Source: Methylocystaceae bacterium (lineage in GTDB: Bacteria; Pseudomonadota; Alphaproteobacteria; Rhizobiales; Beijerinckiaceae). Taken from it: a stretch of DNA of 39,086 nucleotides. Positions 9,201 to 18,300 of the stretch are shown piece by piece. The translations under genes were made by a program, and so were the position numbers. How positions within the stretch are numbered: position 1 is the stretch's first letter; each line of letters starts with the position of its first letter. The notes beneath the pieces were generated by a model, which made no database searches, was not told where the DNA came from, and saw nothing but the letters and a program-made list of their open reading frames with translations. The DNA lies in the NCBI GenBank assembly GCA_009773555.1, contig WSXZ01000056.1, forward strand, positions 1-39,086. Reading direction: 5' to 3'.

Positions 9201-11793
9201 CAGAGTCTCGCCAACGGTGACGCCGCCACCGCAACCGGCGCCAACGCGACCGCCAACGGCGTTTTCGCCACAGCGACGGGCAACAGCGCCAACGCCAATG
9301 GCGCCTCGGCCACCGCGACGGGAGTTCTAAGCTTCGCCAATGGCGCTCAGGCCACCGCGACCGGGCAAGCCGCCTTCGCCAACGGCGCCTTCGCCACCGC
9401 GAACGGCATGAACGCTATCGCTGATGGCGCGAACGCGACCGCGGCCGGGCAGGCCAGCAAGGCCAAGGGAGCGAACGCCACCGCCTCCGGCCAAGCCAGC
9501 AACGCGAATGGCGCCAATGCGACCGCGACCGGGCAGAACAGCAACGCCAACGGGGCGCAGGCCACAGCGACAGGGCAGAACGCTATCGCTGACGGCGCAA
9601 ACGCTACCGCCTCCGGCCAAAACAGCAACGCCAAGGGAGCTAACGCCACCGCTTCTGGCCAAGCCAGCGATGCGAACGGCGTTAACGCGACTGCGACGGG
9701 ACAGGCGAGCGTTGCGAATGGCTCCAACGCCACCGCGACCGGGCAGGCGAGCCTTGCGCAGGGCGAGGCCGCCACGGCGACAGGCGCAGGCAGCTCCGCC
9801 AACGGCATCAACGCCACATCGACGGGTCAGAACGCTTTCGCCGTCGGCGCCAACGCCACCGCTACGGGCCAGGGCAGCTTGGCCAATGGCGCCAACGCCA
9901 CGACGACGGGGCAGTTCAGCGTCGCCAACGGCCTCAACGCCACCTCGACAGGTCAGAACAGCGTCGCCAACGGAACGAACGCCACCGCGACGGGCCAAGG
10001 GAGCGTCGCCAATGGCGAATTCGCCTCGGCGACCGGACGCAACGCCAACGCCAACGGCTCCAAATCGACGGCGACGGGCGCGGGCAGCAAGGCGGAAGGC
10101 GCATTCGCCACGGCGACGGGCGCCGAAAGCATCGCGCAAGGCGAGAACGCGACGGCGACCGGCGAGAACAGTTTCGCCAATGGCCTTCATGCGACGGCGA
10201 CCGGCCAAAAGGCGACGGCTAACGGCGCGAACGCCACCGCGACCGGTCAAAACAGTTTAGCGGATGGAACAAAGGCGACCGCCACCGGCGTCGACAGCGT
10301 CGCGCAAGGCAACAACGCGACCGCAACTGGACATCTCGCTCTGGCCAAGGGCGACGCATCGACCGCGACTGGCGCCGGCAGCGTCGCCAACGGCAAGAGC
10401 GCCACCGCAACAGGCGCGGTCGCCGTGGCGACCGGCGACTACGCCACAGCCACCGGCGTTTTCAGCCAGGCGACGGGCAACGCCGCGACAGCGTCAGGCT
10501 GGGCGAGCTTCGCCGCCGGCGAGAACGCCACCGCCACGGGCGCAAACAGCAAGGCCACCGGCGAGAACGCCACAGCCGCCGGCTCCAATAGCAATGCAAC
10601 CGGCCAATTCGCGACGGCGGCGGGCGCGAACAGCATCGCTCATGGCGCAAGCGCCACCGCGACGGGCGCCAATAGCAACGCCGCCGGCCAATTCGCCACT
10701 GCAACCGGCGCGGGCAGCCTCGCCGCCGGCCAGAGCGCCACCGCGACCGGCGGCGCCAGCAACGCCACAGGGACGTTTGCAACCGCGACCGGCGCCGAAA
10801 GCATGGCCAGCGGCGAAGAGGCCACAGCGACCGGACAGGGCAGCAAGGCGATCGGCGACAAATCCACGGCGACGGGCAGAAAAGCCAACGCCACGGGCGA
10901 GAAGGCGACCGCGATGGGGTGGGAACGCCAACGCCATCGGCGAAGAGGCCACCGCGACCGGCGCGAACAGCCAGGCCGAAGGCAAACGCGCCACCGCGAC
11001 GGGGCAGTTTGCGCGCGCTTTGGGCGGCAACGCCACGGCGAGCGGACAATTCAGCACGGCGAGCGGCGAGAACGCCACCGCCATCGGCCAGCAGAGCGCG
11101 GCCTATGGCGAATACGCCACCGCGGTCGGCCAGGGTTCGGTCGCGACGGGGGCCACGGCGTCCGCCTTCGGCCAAAACGCCAAAGCCGTCGGCGAAGGCG
11201 CGACGGCGCTCGGACAAAACGCCAGCGCGACCGCGAATAATTCAACGGCCGTGGGCGCTGGCGCGAATACCGCAGGCTATGCCAACGCCACCGCGATCGG
11301 CGCTGGAGCGACGAACACCGCCGCCAATCAGATGATGTTTGGCGGCGTGACGACGACCTATGCGGCGCCGGGAATTACCTCCGCCGCGAGCCGCGCCGCG
11401 CAGAACGGCGCCACGAATTTCGTGACTTCGGACGGAAACGGCAATCTCGCGACGAGCGATTACGGCCCAAGCGCCATCGCCGGCCTTTCTGGCGCGGTGA
11501 ACAGTCTCGGCATGAACGTCGTGGGCATTTGGCAGAGCGTCGGCAATTTGCAGAGGTCGGCTCGCCGCGGCTATGAAGGTTCGGCGGTCGCGATCGCCAA
11601 CACGGCGCCGACGATTTCGCGCGACGCCAGATTCGGCGTCTCGGCGAAATGGGGTAATTTCCGCGGAGAGAACGCCTTCGGCGCAATGGCGCAAGTTCGC
11701 CTGAATCCGAATATCGTCATCAACGGGAGCCTCGCCGTCGGTCTGCGCTATGGTGGCGTCGGCGGCGGAGTCGGCGGACTCTACGAGTGGTGA
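3205..11793 (+). CDS. Giant YadA-like trimeric autotransporter adhesin, split by two frameshifts
   Basis: The locus would encode about 2860 residues if read through two compensating frameshifts. One base is missing near 6309-6312 and one extra G lies in the 'ggggtggg' run near 10917-10924. The N-terminus has a basic region, a hydrophobic core and an 'ATPAQA' cleavage site near residue 62. ATG 3214 fits the AGGA at 3202 better than ATG 3205. The body is about 190 head repeats of 14 residues (ATATGQ-NS-ANGAN type) typical of YadA/Hia-like trimeric adhesins. A stalk/neck-like module occurs at about 7485-7725 and again at about 11235-11470. The last 76 residues, from 'RRGYEGSAVAIANTAP' to the final aromatic Trp, form a YadA-type membrane anchor that trimerises into a 12-stranded outer-membrane barrel. 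Read literally, translation from 3205 stops at 6858 without an anchor. It probably mediates attachment at the cell surface; the ligand is unknown. Confidence 0.85.
3466..7440 (+). repeat. First block of 42-bp tandem head repeats
   Basis: Imperfect 42-bp units encode 14-residue YadA head motifs. Higher-order duplication is visible: a GETSFANGVNATATG-containing block recurs with 'ggcgtgaac' at 5215, 6852 and 7146. The last two copies are 294 bp apart (7 x 42). The first two are 1637 bp apart, one base short of 39 x 42, which independently locates a one-base loss between them. Confidence 0.9.
7485..7725 (+). repeat. Internal stalk/neck-like module, copy 1 of 2
   Basis: This segment encodes 'STAVGAGANTVG' followed by 'TAIGAGATSTAANQMTFG' and then 'YVAPGITSLASTAAQIGA'. 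It closely matches the segment at 11235-11470 just before the C-terminal anchor, but here it runs into a second repeat block instead of an anchor. It breaks the 14-residue periodicity. Confidence 0.8.
7735..11200 (+). repeat. Second block of 42-bp tandem head repeats
   Basis: This block continues the 14-residue periodicity after the internal stalk module. Its composition drifts along the block: NSNANGAQ and EFASASGQ types come first, and AxATGExATATGAxS types dominate near the end. Large internal duplications are present. For example, a segment starting 'gccagaccgcc' occurs at 8041 and again at 8419, a distance of 378 bp (9 x 42). The extra G near 10917-10924 falls in this block. Confidence 0.9.
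11235..11470 (+). repeat. Terminal stalk/neck-like module, copy 2 of 2
   Basis: It encodes 'NSTAVGAGANTAG', 'TAIGAGATNTAANQMMFG' and 'YAAPGITSAASRAAQNGA', and leads into the short coiled-coil linker and the YadA anchor. It is the functional position for such a module, since the anchor follows directly. Confidence 0.8.
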
Positions 11794-11923
11794 TCGCGTC
11801 ACGCCGGGGAGGGGATGCGGAAATCTGGCGCACGCCTGCAGCCTGTTTGCGCGGGGGTGTATCTCGCGCAGCGCCAACCCGCGCTCGGGAATGCCGATCG
11901 CCGGGAGCAAGGAGAGAGCACTC

Positions 11924-12511
11924 TTGTTCACAATTATCGACCTGCGACGTCGGCGTATTTTCCGGTCTTTCCGTCCAGCCATCGACGATGCACGGAAGCT
12001 CCGGTTCGCTACGATCGCCTTAAGCCTCTACGCGGCGGGCGTCTGCTTGGCGAGCGCCGCTCTTATGAATTCCGCACGCGCCGAACAGGCCGCGAAGCCT
12101 GCCAGCATCGAACGCCCCGGCGTGCTGATCCTGGTGCGTTCGAGCTTGCTTGCTTTGGATCACGCCAACAAAACGGGCGTATACACCGTTCTGCGCGATC
12201 TGGGTTCGCCTCAGTTTCAAACCAACACGGCCGCGCGTCTTTCGGATATTTTCGCGGGCCAGCGGCGCGACAAGCTCGATTTGTCCGCCGTCGCGGCGGT
12301 TGACCCGCAGCTGTCCACGCCGCCTCAGATCGACCCCAACGGCATGTTGCGCTTGGTTGGTTTCTTCCCCGCCGGCCAGCAGCAGCTCAACTTTGACCTC
12401 AGCTTCGCGCCGGTGAACGGGCAGTGGCGATTGTTTGGCATTTCGGCGGGGCTCGGTCCATCGCCCGCCGCGGCGCAACTGCCTCAAAACCGCCAAGCGC
12501 CGAAGAAATGA
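11924..12511 (+). CDS. Secreted hypothetical protein, possible NTF2-like fold
   Basis: 195 residues from a TTG start at 11924, chosen because AAGGAGAG lies about 8 bases upstream. An ATG at 11891 and an even earlier start at 11750 are also in frame, but they lack a good ribosome-binding site and the latter overlaps the adhesin. An arginine-rich stretch precedes a hydrophobic segment (LRFATIALSLYAAGV) and an 'NSARAEQ' cleavage region, which suggests export. The mature part contains a short helix-rich start ('LALDHANKTGVYTVLRDLG') and beta-strand repeats ('LVGFFPAGQQQLNFDLSF'). This pattern resembles small alphaproteobacterial NTF2/SnoaL-like proteins; that is a fold-level guess. It follows the adhesin in the same direction and could be co-transcribed with it. 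Confidence 0.65.
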   Translation: MFTIIDLRRRRIFRSFRPAIDDARKLRFATIALSLYAAGVCLASAALMNSARAEQAAKPASIERPGVLILVRSSLLALDHANKTGVYTVLRDLGSPQFQTNTAARLSDIFAGQRRDKLDLSAVAAVDPQLSTPPQIDPNGMLRLVGFFPAGQQQLNFDLSFAPVNGQWRLFGISAGLGPSPAAAQLPQNRQAPKK

Positions 12512-12553
12512 CGATCCCTGGATAGCGCGCGTCGAAGCGAGATAGAGAAGAGA

Positions 12554-13336
12554 ATGCTTCCAGATTCAGCATTGCAATCCATGAATGTGATGTTTGCGAC
12601 GCCCTGCTATATTTCGGCTGTGAGCATGAATTACGTCACAAGCATATTCAATCTCACCTGGCATTGCGCGCGCTTCGACCTCAAATGCATTTTGCACATG
12701 CATGCGGAAAGCCTCATCACGCGCGGCCGCAATAAGATGGTGATGAAATTCTTATCCGACGAGTCGCTCACGCATCTGTTCTGGATTGATTCGGATATCG
12801 CCTTCACGCCGCAGTCCGTTTGCCGCTTGCTGCTTGCGGACCGCGACATTGCTGCAGGCGTCTATCCGATGAAAAGCTTCAACTGGCCGGAAGAAGGTCT
12901 GCCCGCCGGCACGACGCGCGAAGAGTTCGAGAAGCGCTACACCGACTACCCATTCAATCCGATCGGGCATGGCTCGAAGCAGGTAAGCGAATTTGCCGAT
13001 AGCGACGGCTTCGTGGAGGTGGCGGAGGCGCCTACGGGATTCATGTGCGTCAAGCGGCATGTGTTCTACGATATGATGGAACGCTATCCGGATCTGCGCT
13101 ACACGCCGGACGGCCCGCCCAACAATCCACAAGCGCATCTGCATTGGCGATTCTATGATTGCATGATTGATCCCGACTCCGGCCGTTATCTATCGGAAGA
13201 TTTCGCCTTTTGCCGTCTGTGGCGCGACATGGGCGGGAAGGTGTGGGTCGATCTCGACTGCAAGCTGATGCATCTCGGTCAGCACAACTATGCGGGAGAC
13301 CTCTCCGAAAGCCTGCGGCGGCAGGGCCGTTGGTGA
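12554..13336 (+). CDS. GT-A-like glycosyltransferase
   Basis: 260 residues from ATG 12554, with an AGAGAAGAG-type purine run just upstream. ATG 12581 (MNVMFATPCY) is the alternative and fits the usual start of the domain better. The fold is GT-A-like. A first beta strand 'NVMFATPCY' is followed by helix and strand, and the motif 'FWIDSDI' places a DxD (D79-S80-D81) that would bind the metal and nucleotide sugar. The downstream segment 'VYPMKSFNWPEE' and the late 'GRYLSEDFAFCRLW' match the acceptor/ExD region of such enzymes. No signal peptide or membrane helix is present, so it acts in the cytoplasm. Its position behind a giant Ser/Thr/Asn-rich adhesin makes adhesin glycosylation an attractive but unproven role; capsule or lipid glycans are alternatives. 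Confidence 0.75.
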   Translation: MLPDSALQSMNVMFATPCYISAVSMNYVTSIFNLTWHCARFDLKCILHMHAESLITRGRNKMVMKFLSDESLTHLFWIDSDIAFTPQSVCRLLLADRDIAAGVYPMKSFNWPEEGLPAGTTREEFEKRYTDYPFNPIGHGSKQVSEFADSDGFVEVAEAPTGFMCVKRHVFYDMMERYPDLRYTPDGPPNNPQAHLHWRFYDCMIDPDSGRYLSEDFAFCRLWRDMGGKVWVDLDCKLMHLGQHNYAGDLSESLRRQGRW

Positions 13337-13376
13337 CAGCCCAGGGACGTTTCGATCTTTAGCTTGGACTGGCTCA

Positions 13377-14687
13377 TCAATTGGCGATGGCAAGCGTCCC
13401 ACAGCTGCAAAAGGTCGTCAGCACATGGTCGCGATCCGCGCCGAGCGCAACGCGGACTATTCCGGCGTGGTCAAATATTGGTTTGGTGCCGCTTGAGGGA
13501 TTCGAACCCCCGACCCCCTCATTACGAATGAGGTGCTCTACCAGCTGAGCTAAAGCGGCGATTGGCGGACGCCCGAAGGCTTCAAGCAGCCTCGCGCCTT
13601 GCCAGGGCAGGGCCGCGCAGAAAAGGGAGGGACGTTCAAAATTTACGACGCGGCGCGGCAAAGGCCGAATGGCCTGCGCGACGGCGCGGGCGATGTCGGG
13701 CGTCGCATTGACCGGCGCGCGGCGCCAGTCCTCGAGCGCGCCGCTCCAGATGCGGATGGCGCCGGCGTCCCGCAAAGCGCCGAGATAGGCGTCGATCTTG
13801 CCTCGGCGGCCCGGCGGCGGAACGACATAGACCGGCGCGGCGGTGGCGACCGCCTCTCCCACCATATTGACGCTGTCGCCGGTCACGACGATCGCGTCGG
13901 CGTTCGCCAGCATCGAAAGATAGGGGTTCTCTCCCTCTCCATCCCAGAAGAAGCCGCTTGGGGCCGCGAGAGCGCGCCGAAGCCTCTCACGCAGGGCGGT
14001 GGGGGTGCGTCGCGACGCGGTGGCCATCACGCCGCGCCCGCTCGCGAGCAGCGAAGCGGCGATGTGCTCCAGTGCGGCGATGTCTTTCGCGCCATAGGCG
14101 CCATGTCGGCTGTCGCCGCCGACGATGAGCGCAATGCGCGGGCGGGGCAGGGCGGCGATGCGGGGATCGGGCGCCGCGCGCGCCGCGGCGAGCCGTTCCG
14201 GCGTGAGCCGATTCGCCGGGGTGAGCGGCGAGAAGACATTCGCGCCGCGAAGGCCGTCATGGCGCGGCGCGATGATGAGGTCGGCGGCGCTCAGTCCGTT
14301 CGCAGGCTTGTTCAGATAGACCGTGAACGTCCGCCCGCCGGAGTCGCGCTTCAGTCGCTTGAGCGCCGGGAGCGTCCGGCGTCCCGCGGCGATCGCGATA
14401 TCGGGGTAGGGCGGGGCGTGTGCGAAGCCGTCCCGCGGGTCGGCTGGCGTAAACGGCGCGAGCGCGGCGTAAATCGCGCGCGGCGCGACGCAGCGAATAT
14501 CAGGCGTCACGCCCAGCGCTTGCGCGACGCCGAGCGTCTGCGCCTCATGTCCGGCGCTTCCGTCGGAGAGAATGCGAAGCGTCGTGCCCGGCGGAAGGTT
14601 GGGGATGCTCGAAGCGCCCCCTCCCCAACCCTCCCCCGCTTCGCGGGAGAGGGGGTCAGATCCGGGCCAGTGACACACGCCGCGCAA
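13377..14687 (-). CDS. ELM1 (DUF1022) family protein, frame runs through a tRNA gene
   Basis: A protein of the bacterial ELM1/mitochondrial fission family. The recognisable part runs from 'LRILSDGSAGHEAQTLG' to about 'VAQAIRPLPRRVVNFERP', roughly 13600-14600. It includes 'LIVGGDSRHGAYG' and 'ADAIVVTGDSVNMVGEA', as in GT-B-like nucleotide-sugar-binding folds; the biochemical role is not established. Two oddities appear. There is no ATG close to the conserved N-terminus: the only upstream ATG (14687) puts a palindromic intergenic repeat (14618-14655) inside the coding sequence. There is also no stop before tRNA-Thr, so the last 60-70 codons are tRNA sequence ('LVEHLIRNEGVGGSNPSS') plus flanking DNA. 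True borders are therefore uncertain at both ends. It follows greA by 40 bp on the same strand. Confidence 0.6.
   Translation of the reverse strand: MRGVCHWPGSDPLSREAGEGWGGGASSIPNLPPGTTLRILSDGSAGHEAQTLGVAQALGVTPDIRCVAPRAIYAALAPFTPADPRDGFAHAPPYPDIAIAAGRRTLPALKRLKRDSGGRTFTVYLNKPANGLSAADLIIAPRHDGLRGANVFSPLTPANRLTPERLAAARAAPDPRIAALPRPRIALIVGGDSRHGAYGAKDIAALEHIAASLLASGRGVMATASRRTPTALRERLRRALAAPSGFFWDGEGENPYLSMLANADAIVVTGDSVNMVGEAVATAAPVYVVPPPGRRGKIDAYLGALRDAGAIRIWSGALEDWRRAPVNATPDIARAVAQAIRPLPRRVVNFERPSLFCAALPWQGARLLEAFGRPPIAALAQLVEHLIRNEGVGGSNPSSGTKPIFDHAGIVRVALGADRDHVLTTFCSCGTLAIAN
13484..13559 (-). tRNA. tRNA-Thr (anticodon CGT)
   Basis: The minus strand folds as a complete 76-nt tRNA with an encoded CCA. 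The acceptor stem is GCCGCTT/AAGCGGC and the D-arm is GCTC/GAGC. The anticodon stem is CCTCA/TGAGG with loop TTCGTAA (anticodon CGT, decoding ACG). The T-arm holds TTCGAAT. The mature body without CCA is 13487-13559. The anticodon arm is nearly self-complementary, so reading the wrong strand would suggest ACG (Arg), but the acceptor and T-arm orientation fix the minus strand. Confidence 0.95.
14618..14660. repeat. GC-rich palindromic intergenic repeat
   Basis: The sequence around 14618-14655 reads C-rich, then 'cccgcttcgcggga', then G-rich, and folds into a hairpin (CTCCCCC...GGGAGAG arms around CGCTTCGCG). It has the look of a dispersed intergenic repeat of alphaproteobacteria. It occupies the place where the ELM1 start codon would be expected. 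Confidence 0.5.
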
Positions 14688-14727
14688 CCTTTGCGGTTAG
14701 GACAGGGAGGGGGCGCCGCCCCGCGCC

Positions 14728-15204
14728 TCACCCAAACGCAACCTTCAGGATCTCGTAGCTCTTGCCGCCGCCCGGGGTAGTCACCTCCACGGTGTCGCCG
14801 ACCGTCTTGCCGATCAAGGCGCGCGCGATGGGGCTCGTGATCGAGACCCGGCCGCTCTTCACATCGGCCTCGGTCTCGCCGACGATCTGATAGGCCTTCT
14901 CCTCCTCGGTGTCCTCGTCGACGACCGTGACCGTTGCGCCGAATTTGATCGTCGAGCCCTTGAGCTTTGAGACGTCGATGACTTCCGCGCGCGAAAGCTT
15001 GTCCTCGAGTTCGGCGATGCGGCCTTCATTCAGCGACTGCGCCTCTTTCGCCGCGTGATATTCGGCGTTCTCCGAAAGATCGCCGTGTGCGCGCGCTTCA
15101 GAGATCTGCTGAATGATTCGCGGGCGGTCCTCCTGCTGTCGGCGGCGCAATTCTTCGGTGAGCGCGGCGTAGCCGCCGGCGGTCATGGGTACCTTGTCCA
15201 CCAT
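14728..15204 (-). CDS. greA: Transcription elongation factor GreA
   Basis: 158 residues, the normal GreA length. The protein enters the RNA polymerase secondary channel and stimulates cleavage of the backtracked transcript 3' end. The start '[19 protein letters not shown]' is the canonical GreA beginning, which supports ATG 15204 over the internal Met. The N-terminal coiled coil spans about residues 10-75 and carries the acidic tip '[15 protein letters not shown]', whose D and E residues coordinate the catalytic magnesium. The C-terminal FKBP-like domain includes '[21 protein letters not shown]'-type sequence near residues 120-142. It lies 157 bp downstream of carB on the same strand, a neighbourhood common in alphaproteobacteria. 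The purine-rich Shine-Dalgarno is weak. Confidence 0.97.
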   Translation of the reverse strand: MVDKVPMTAGGYAALTEELRRRQQEDRPRIIQQISEARAHGDLSENAEYHAAKEAQSLNEGRIAELEDKLSRAEVIDVSKLKGSTIKFGATVTVVDEDTEEEKAYQIVGETEADVKSGRVSITSPIARALIGKTVGDTVEVTTPGGGKSYEILKVAFG

Positions 15205-15361
15205 TGCTTTCGCTTTCTAGTCTTTTCTTGAGTTTCGCCAATCACGCGGCGCATCGGCGGAGGTTGCGCCCGCCGAACTGCGGCCATGCGCTAAGGCATA
15301 GGCCGCCAAGTGGTGGTCAAATGTCACCGCACCGCCGCTTGCGTCGCAGAACTCCCAAATT

Positions 15362-18300
15362 TCACTTGGTCGCGTTGGGCGGAAAATAGTCCTGCAGCGC
15401 CCGGACCCTAAGGTCTCCAGACACATAGGCGCGTATTCCCTGGGCCGCCGCGACCGCCCCCGCCAGGGTCGTATAATAGGGAACCTTATGCAGAAGCGCG
15501 GCGCGGCGCAAGGAGCGCGAGTCCGCAAGCGCCTGCGCCCCTTCGGTGGTGTTGAAGACGAGCGCGATCGAGCCGTTCTTGATGGCGTCGACGATATGCG
15601 GCCGTCCCTCCGACACCTTGTTCAATTTCTGGGCGGGAATACCCCGCTCGACCAGATAGCGCGCCGTGCCGCCCGTGGCGACGATGGAGAAGCCGACCTC
15701 CTTCAACAGGCGGACCGCCGGAATGATTCGGCCTTTGTCCGCGTCCCTGACCGAGACGAAAACGACGCCCTCGCGCGGGGCCTTGGTGCCGCCGCCGATC
15801 TGGCTCTTGACGAAGGCGGCGTCAAACGAGGTGTCGAGACCCATGACTTCGCCCGTCGAGCGCATTTCGGGGCCAAGGACGGTGTCAACGCCCGGGAACC
15901 GCGCGAAGGGGAAGACAGCCTCTTTCACGCCGACATGCGCCGGCTTCGTGTCGAGCGGATCGAAGTCGACGAGCTTCGCGCCGGCCATCACCCGAGCCGC
16001 GATCTTGGCGATGGGGCTGCCGATCACCTTGGCGACAAAGGGCACGGTGCGCGAGGCGCGCGGATTCACTTCGAGCACGTAGATCGCGCCATCCTTGAGC
16101 GCGAATTGCACATTCATCAGGCCGACGACTCCAAGCGACATGGCGAGGCTTTTCGTCTGCGCCTCCAGCGCGGCGATCGTCTCCGGGGCGAGCGAGCGCG
16201 GGGGCAGCGAGCAGGCCGAATCGCCTGAATGAATGCCCGCCTCTTCGATATGTTCCATGACGCCGGCGACGACCGCCTCGTCGCCGTCGGCGAGACAATC
16301 CACGTCGATTTCGATGGCGTCGGTCAGATAGCGATCGAAGAGCAGCGGATTCTTGCCGAGCACCGTGTTGATCTGCCCGGTCTTGTCATTCGGGTAGCGC
16401 GCCTTGATCTCGGAGGGCACGAGGCTTGGCAGCGTGCCGAGCAGATAATCGTCGAGATCGCTTTGATCGCGGATGATCGCCATGGCGCGGCCGCCGAGCA
16501 CATAGCTTGGGCGCACGACGAGCGGCAGTCCAAGCTCCTGCACGACGATGCGCGACTGCTCCACGGAATAGGCGATGCCGTTTTTGGGTTGCTTCAGCCC
16601 CAGCTTGTCGAGGAGCCGCTTGAAGCGATCGCGGTCCTCGGCGAGGTCGATCGAATCGACCGGCGTGCCCAGAATAGGCGCGCCCGCCTGCTCGAGGCCG
16701 TGCGCAAGCTTCAGCGGCGTCTGCCCCCCATACTGCACGATGACGCCGACAAGCTCGCCGTTGGACTTCTCGACATCGAGAATCTCGGCGACGTCTTCAT
16801 TCGTCAGCGGCTCGAAATACAGCCGGTCGGACGTGTCGTAATCCGTCGAAACCGTCTCCGGATTACAATTGATCATGATCGTCTCGAAACCGGCTTCGGC
16901 GAGCGCGAAGCAGGCGTGACAGCAGCAATAGTCGAATTCGATGCCTTGCCCGATGCGGTTCGGGCCGCCGCCCAGAATGACGATCTTGTTCTTTGCCGAG
17001 GGCCGCGCCTCATTCGCGGGAATCCCTATGAACGGCGTCTCATAGGTCGAATACATATAGGCTGTGGGCGACGCGAATTCGGCCGCGCATGTATCGATAC
17101 GCTTGTAGACGGGTCGCACGTCGAGACGGTGGCGCATGTCGCGCACGTCTGCCTCTTCCAGGCCCGCAAGCGTCGCGAGGCGCGAATCGGAGAAGCCGGC
17201 GAATTTGAGCTTGCGCAGATTTTCGGCGTCCTCTGGCAGGCCGAAGTTCTTGACCTTGTTTTCGAGCGCGACGATTTCCGCGATGCGCTCGATGAACCAG
17301 ATGTCGATCTTGCTTGCCTCGTGAATGGCTTCAGCGGTCATGCCGAGCCGCAGCGCCTGGCCGACAATGAGCAGCCGGTCCGGCGTCGGCGTGCCGAGCG
17401 CGCCGCGCAGCACATTCATGTCGTCGCCTTTTCCGAAGCCTTCGATCTCGATGTCGTCGAGGCCGCAGAGGCCCGTCTCCAGCGAGCGCAACGCCTTTTG
17501 CAGCGACTCGGCGAAATTGCGGCCGATCGCCATCGCTTCGCCGACCGACTTCATGGCCGTGGTCAATGTCGGTTCGGCGCCCGGAAATTTTTCGAAGGCG
17601 AAGCGCGGAATTTTGGTGACGATGTAGTCGATCGTCGGCTCGAACGAGGCAGGCGTCGCCCCGCCGGTGATGTCGTTGGCGATCTCGTCAAGCGTGTAGC
17701 CGACCGCCAGCCGCGCCGCGACCTTGGCGATTGGGAAGCCGGTGGCTTTCGACGCCAGCGCCGACGAACGCGACACGCGCGGGTTCATCTCGATGACGAT
17801 CATGCGGCCGTTTGAAGGATCGACCGCGAATTGCACGTTCGAGCCGCCGGTTTCGACGCCGATTTCGCGCAACACCGCGATCGAAGCGTCCCGCATGATC
17901 TGGTATTCTTTGTCGGTCAGCGTCAGCGCCGGCGCGACGGTGATGCTGTCGCCTGTGTGCACGCCCATCGGATCGATGTTTTCGATGGAGCAGACGATGA
18001 TGCAATTGTCCGCCTTGTCGCGGACGACTTCCATCTCGTATTCTTTCCAGCCGAGAACGCTCTCTTCGACCAGCACTTCATTGGTCGGCGAGGCGTCGAT
18101 GCCGCGCTCGACGATCTCGATGAACTCCACCTTGTTGTACGCGATGCCGCCGCCCGTGCCGCCGAGCGTGAAGGACGGACGGATGATCGCCGGCAGACCG
18201 ATATCGTCGAGCGCCTCGAGCGCGGCGGACAATGTCTTGACGTGATGCGAGCGCGGCGTGTCGAGGCCGATTTTCGTCATCGCCTCGCGGAACAGTTCGC

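Noticed and set aside
3466-11200. CRISPR-like regularly spaced repeats
   Set aside because: Units are contiguous 42-bp coding repeats with no unique spacers and they translate into YadA head motifs. No cas genes are near.
13487-13559. tRNA-Arg with anticodon ACG
   Set aside because: This arises only if the nearly palindromic anticodon arm is read on the plus strand. The acceptor, D and T arms fold correctly on the minus strand and give anticodon CGT (Thr).
13599-14780. Plus-strand 393-codon frame opposite the ELM1-like gene
   Set aside because: The minus-strand frame has clear ELM1 similarity. The plus frame is Arg/Gly/Ala-rich shadow sequence without motifs.
15204-15389. Small plus-strand frame in the carB-greA gap
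   Set aside because: It begins at the greA start on the opposite strand and ends inside carB. No ribosome-binding site or motif is seen.
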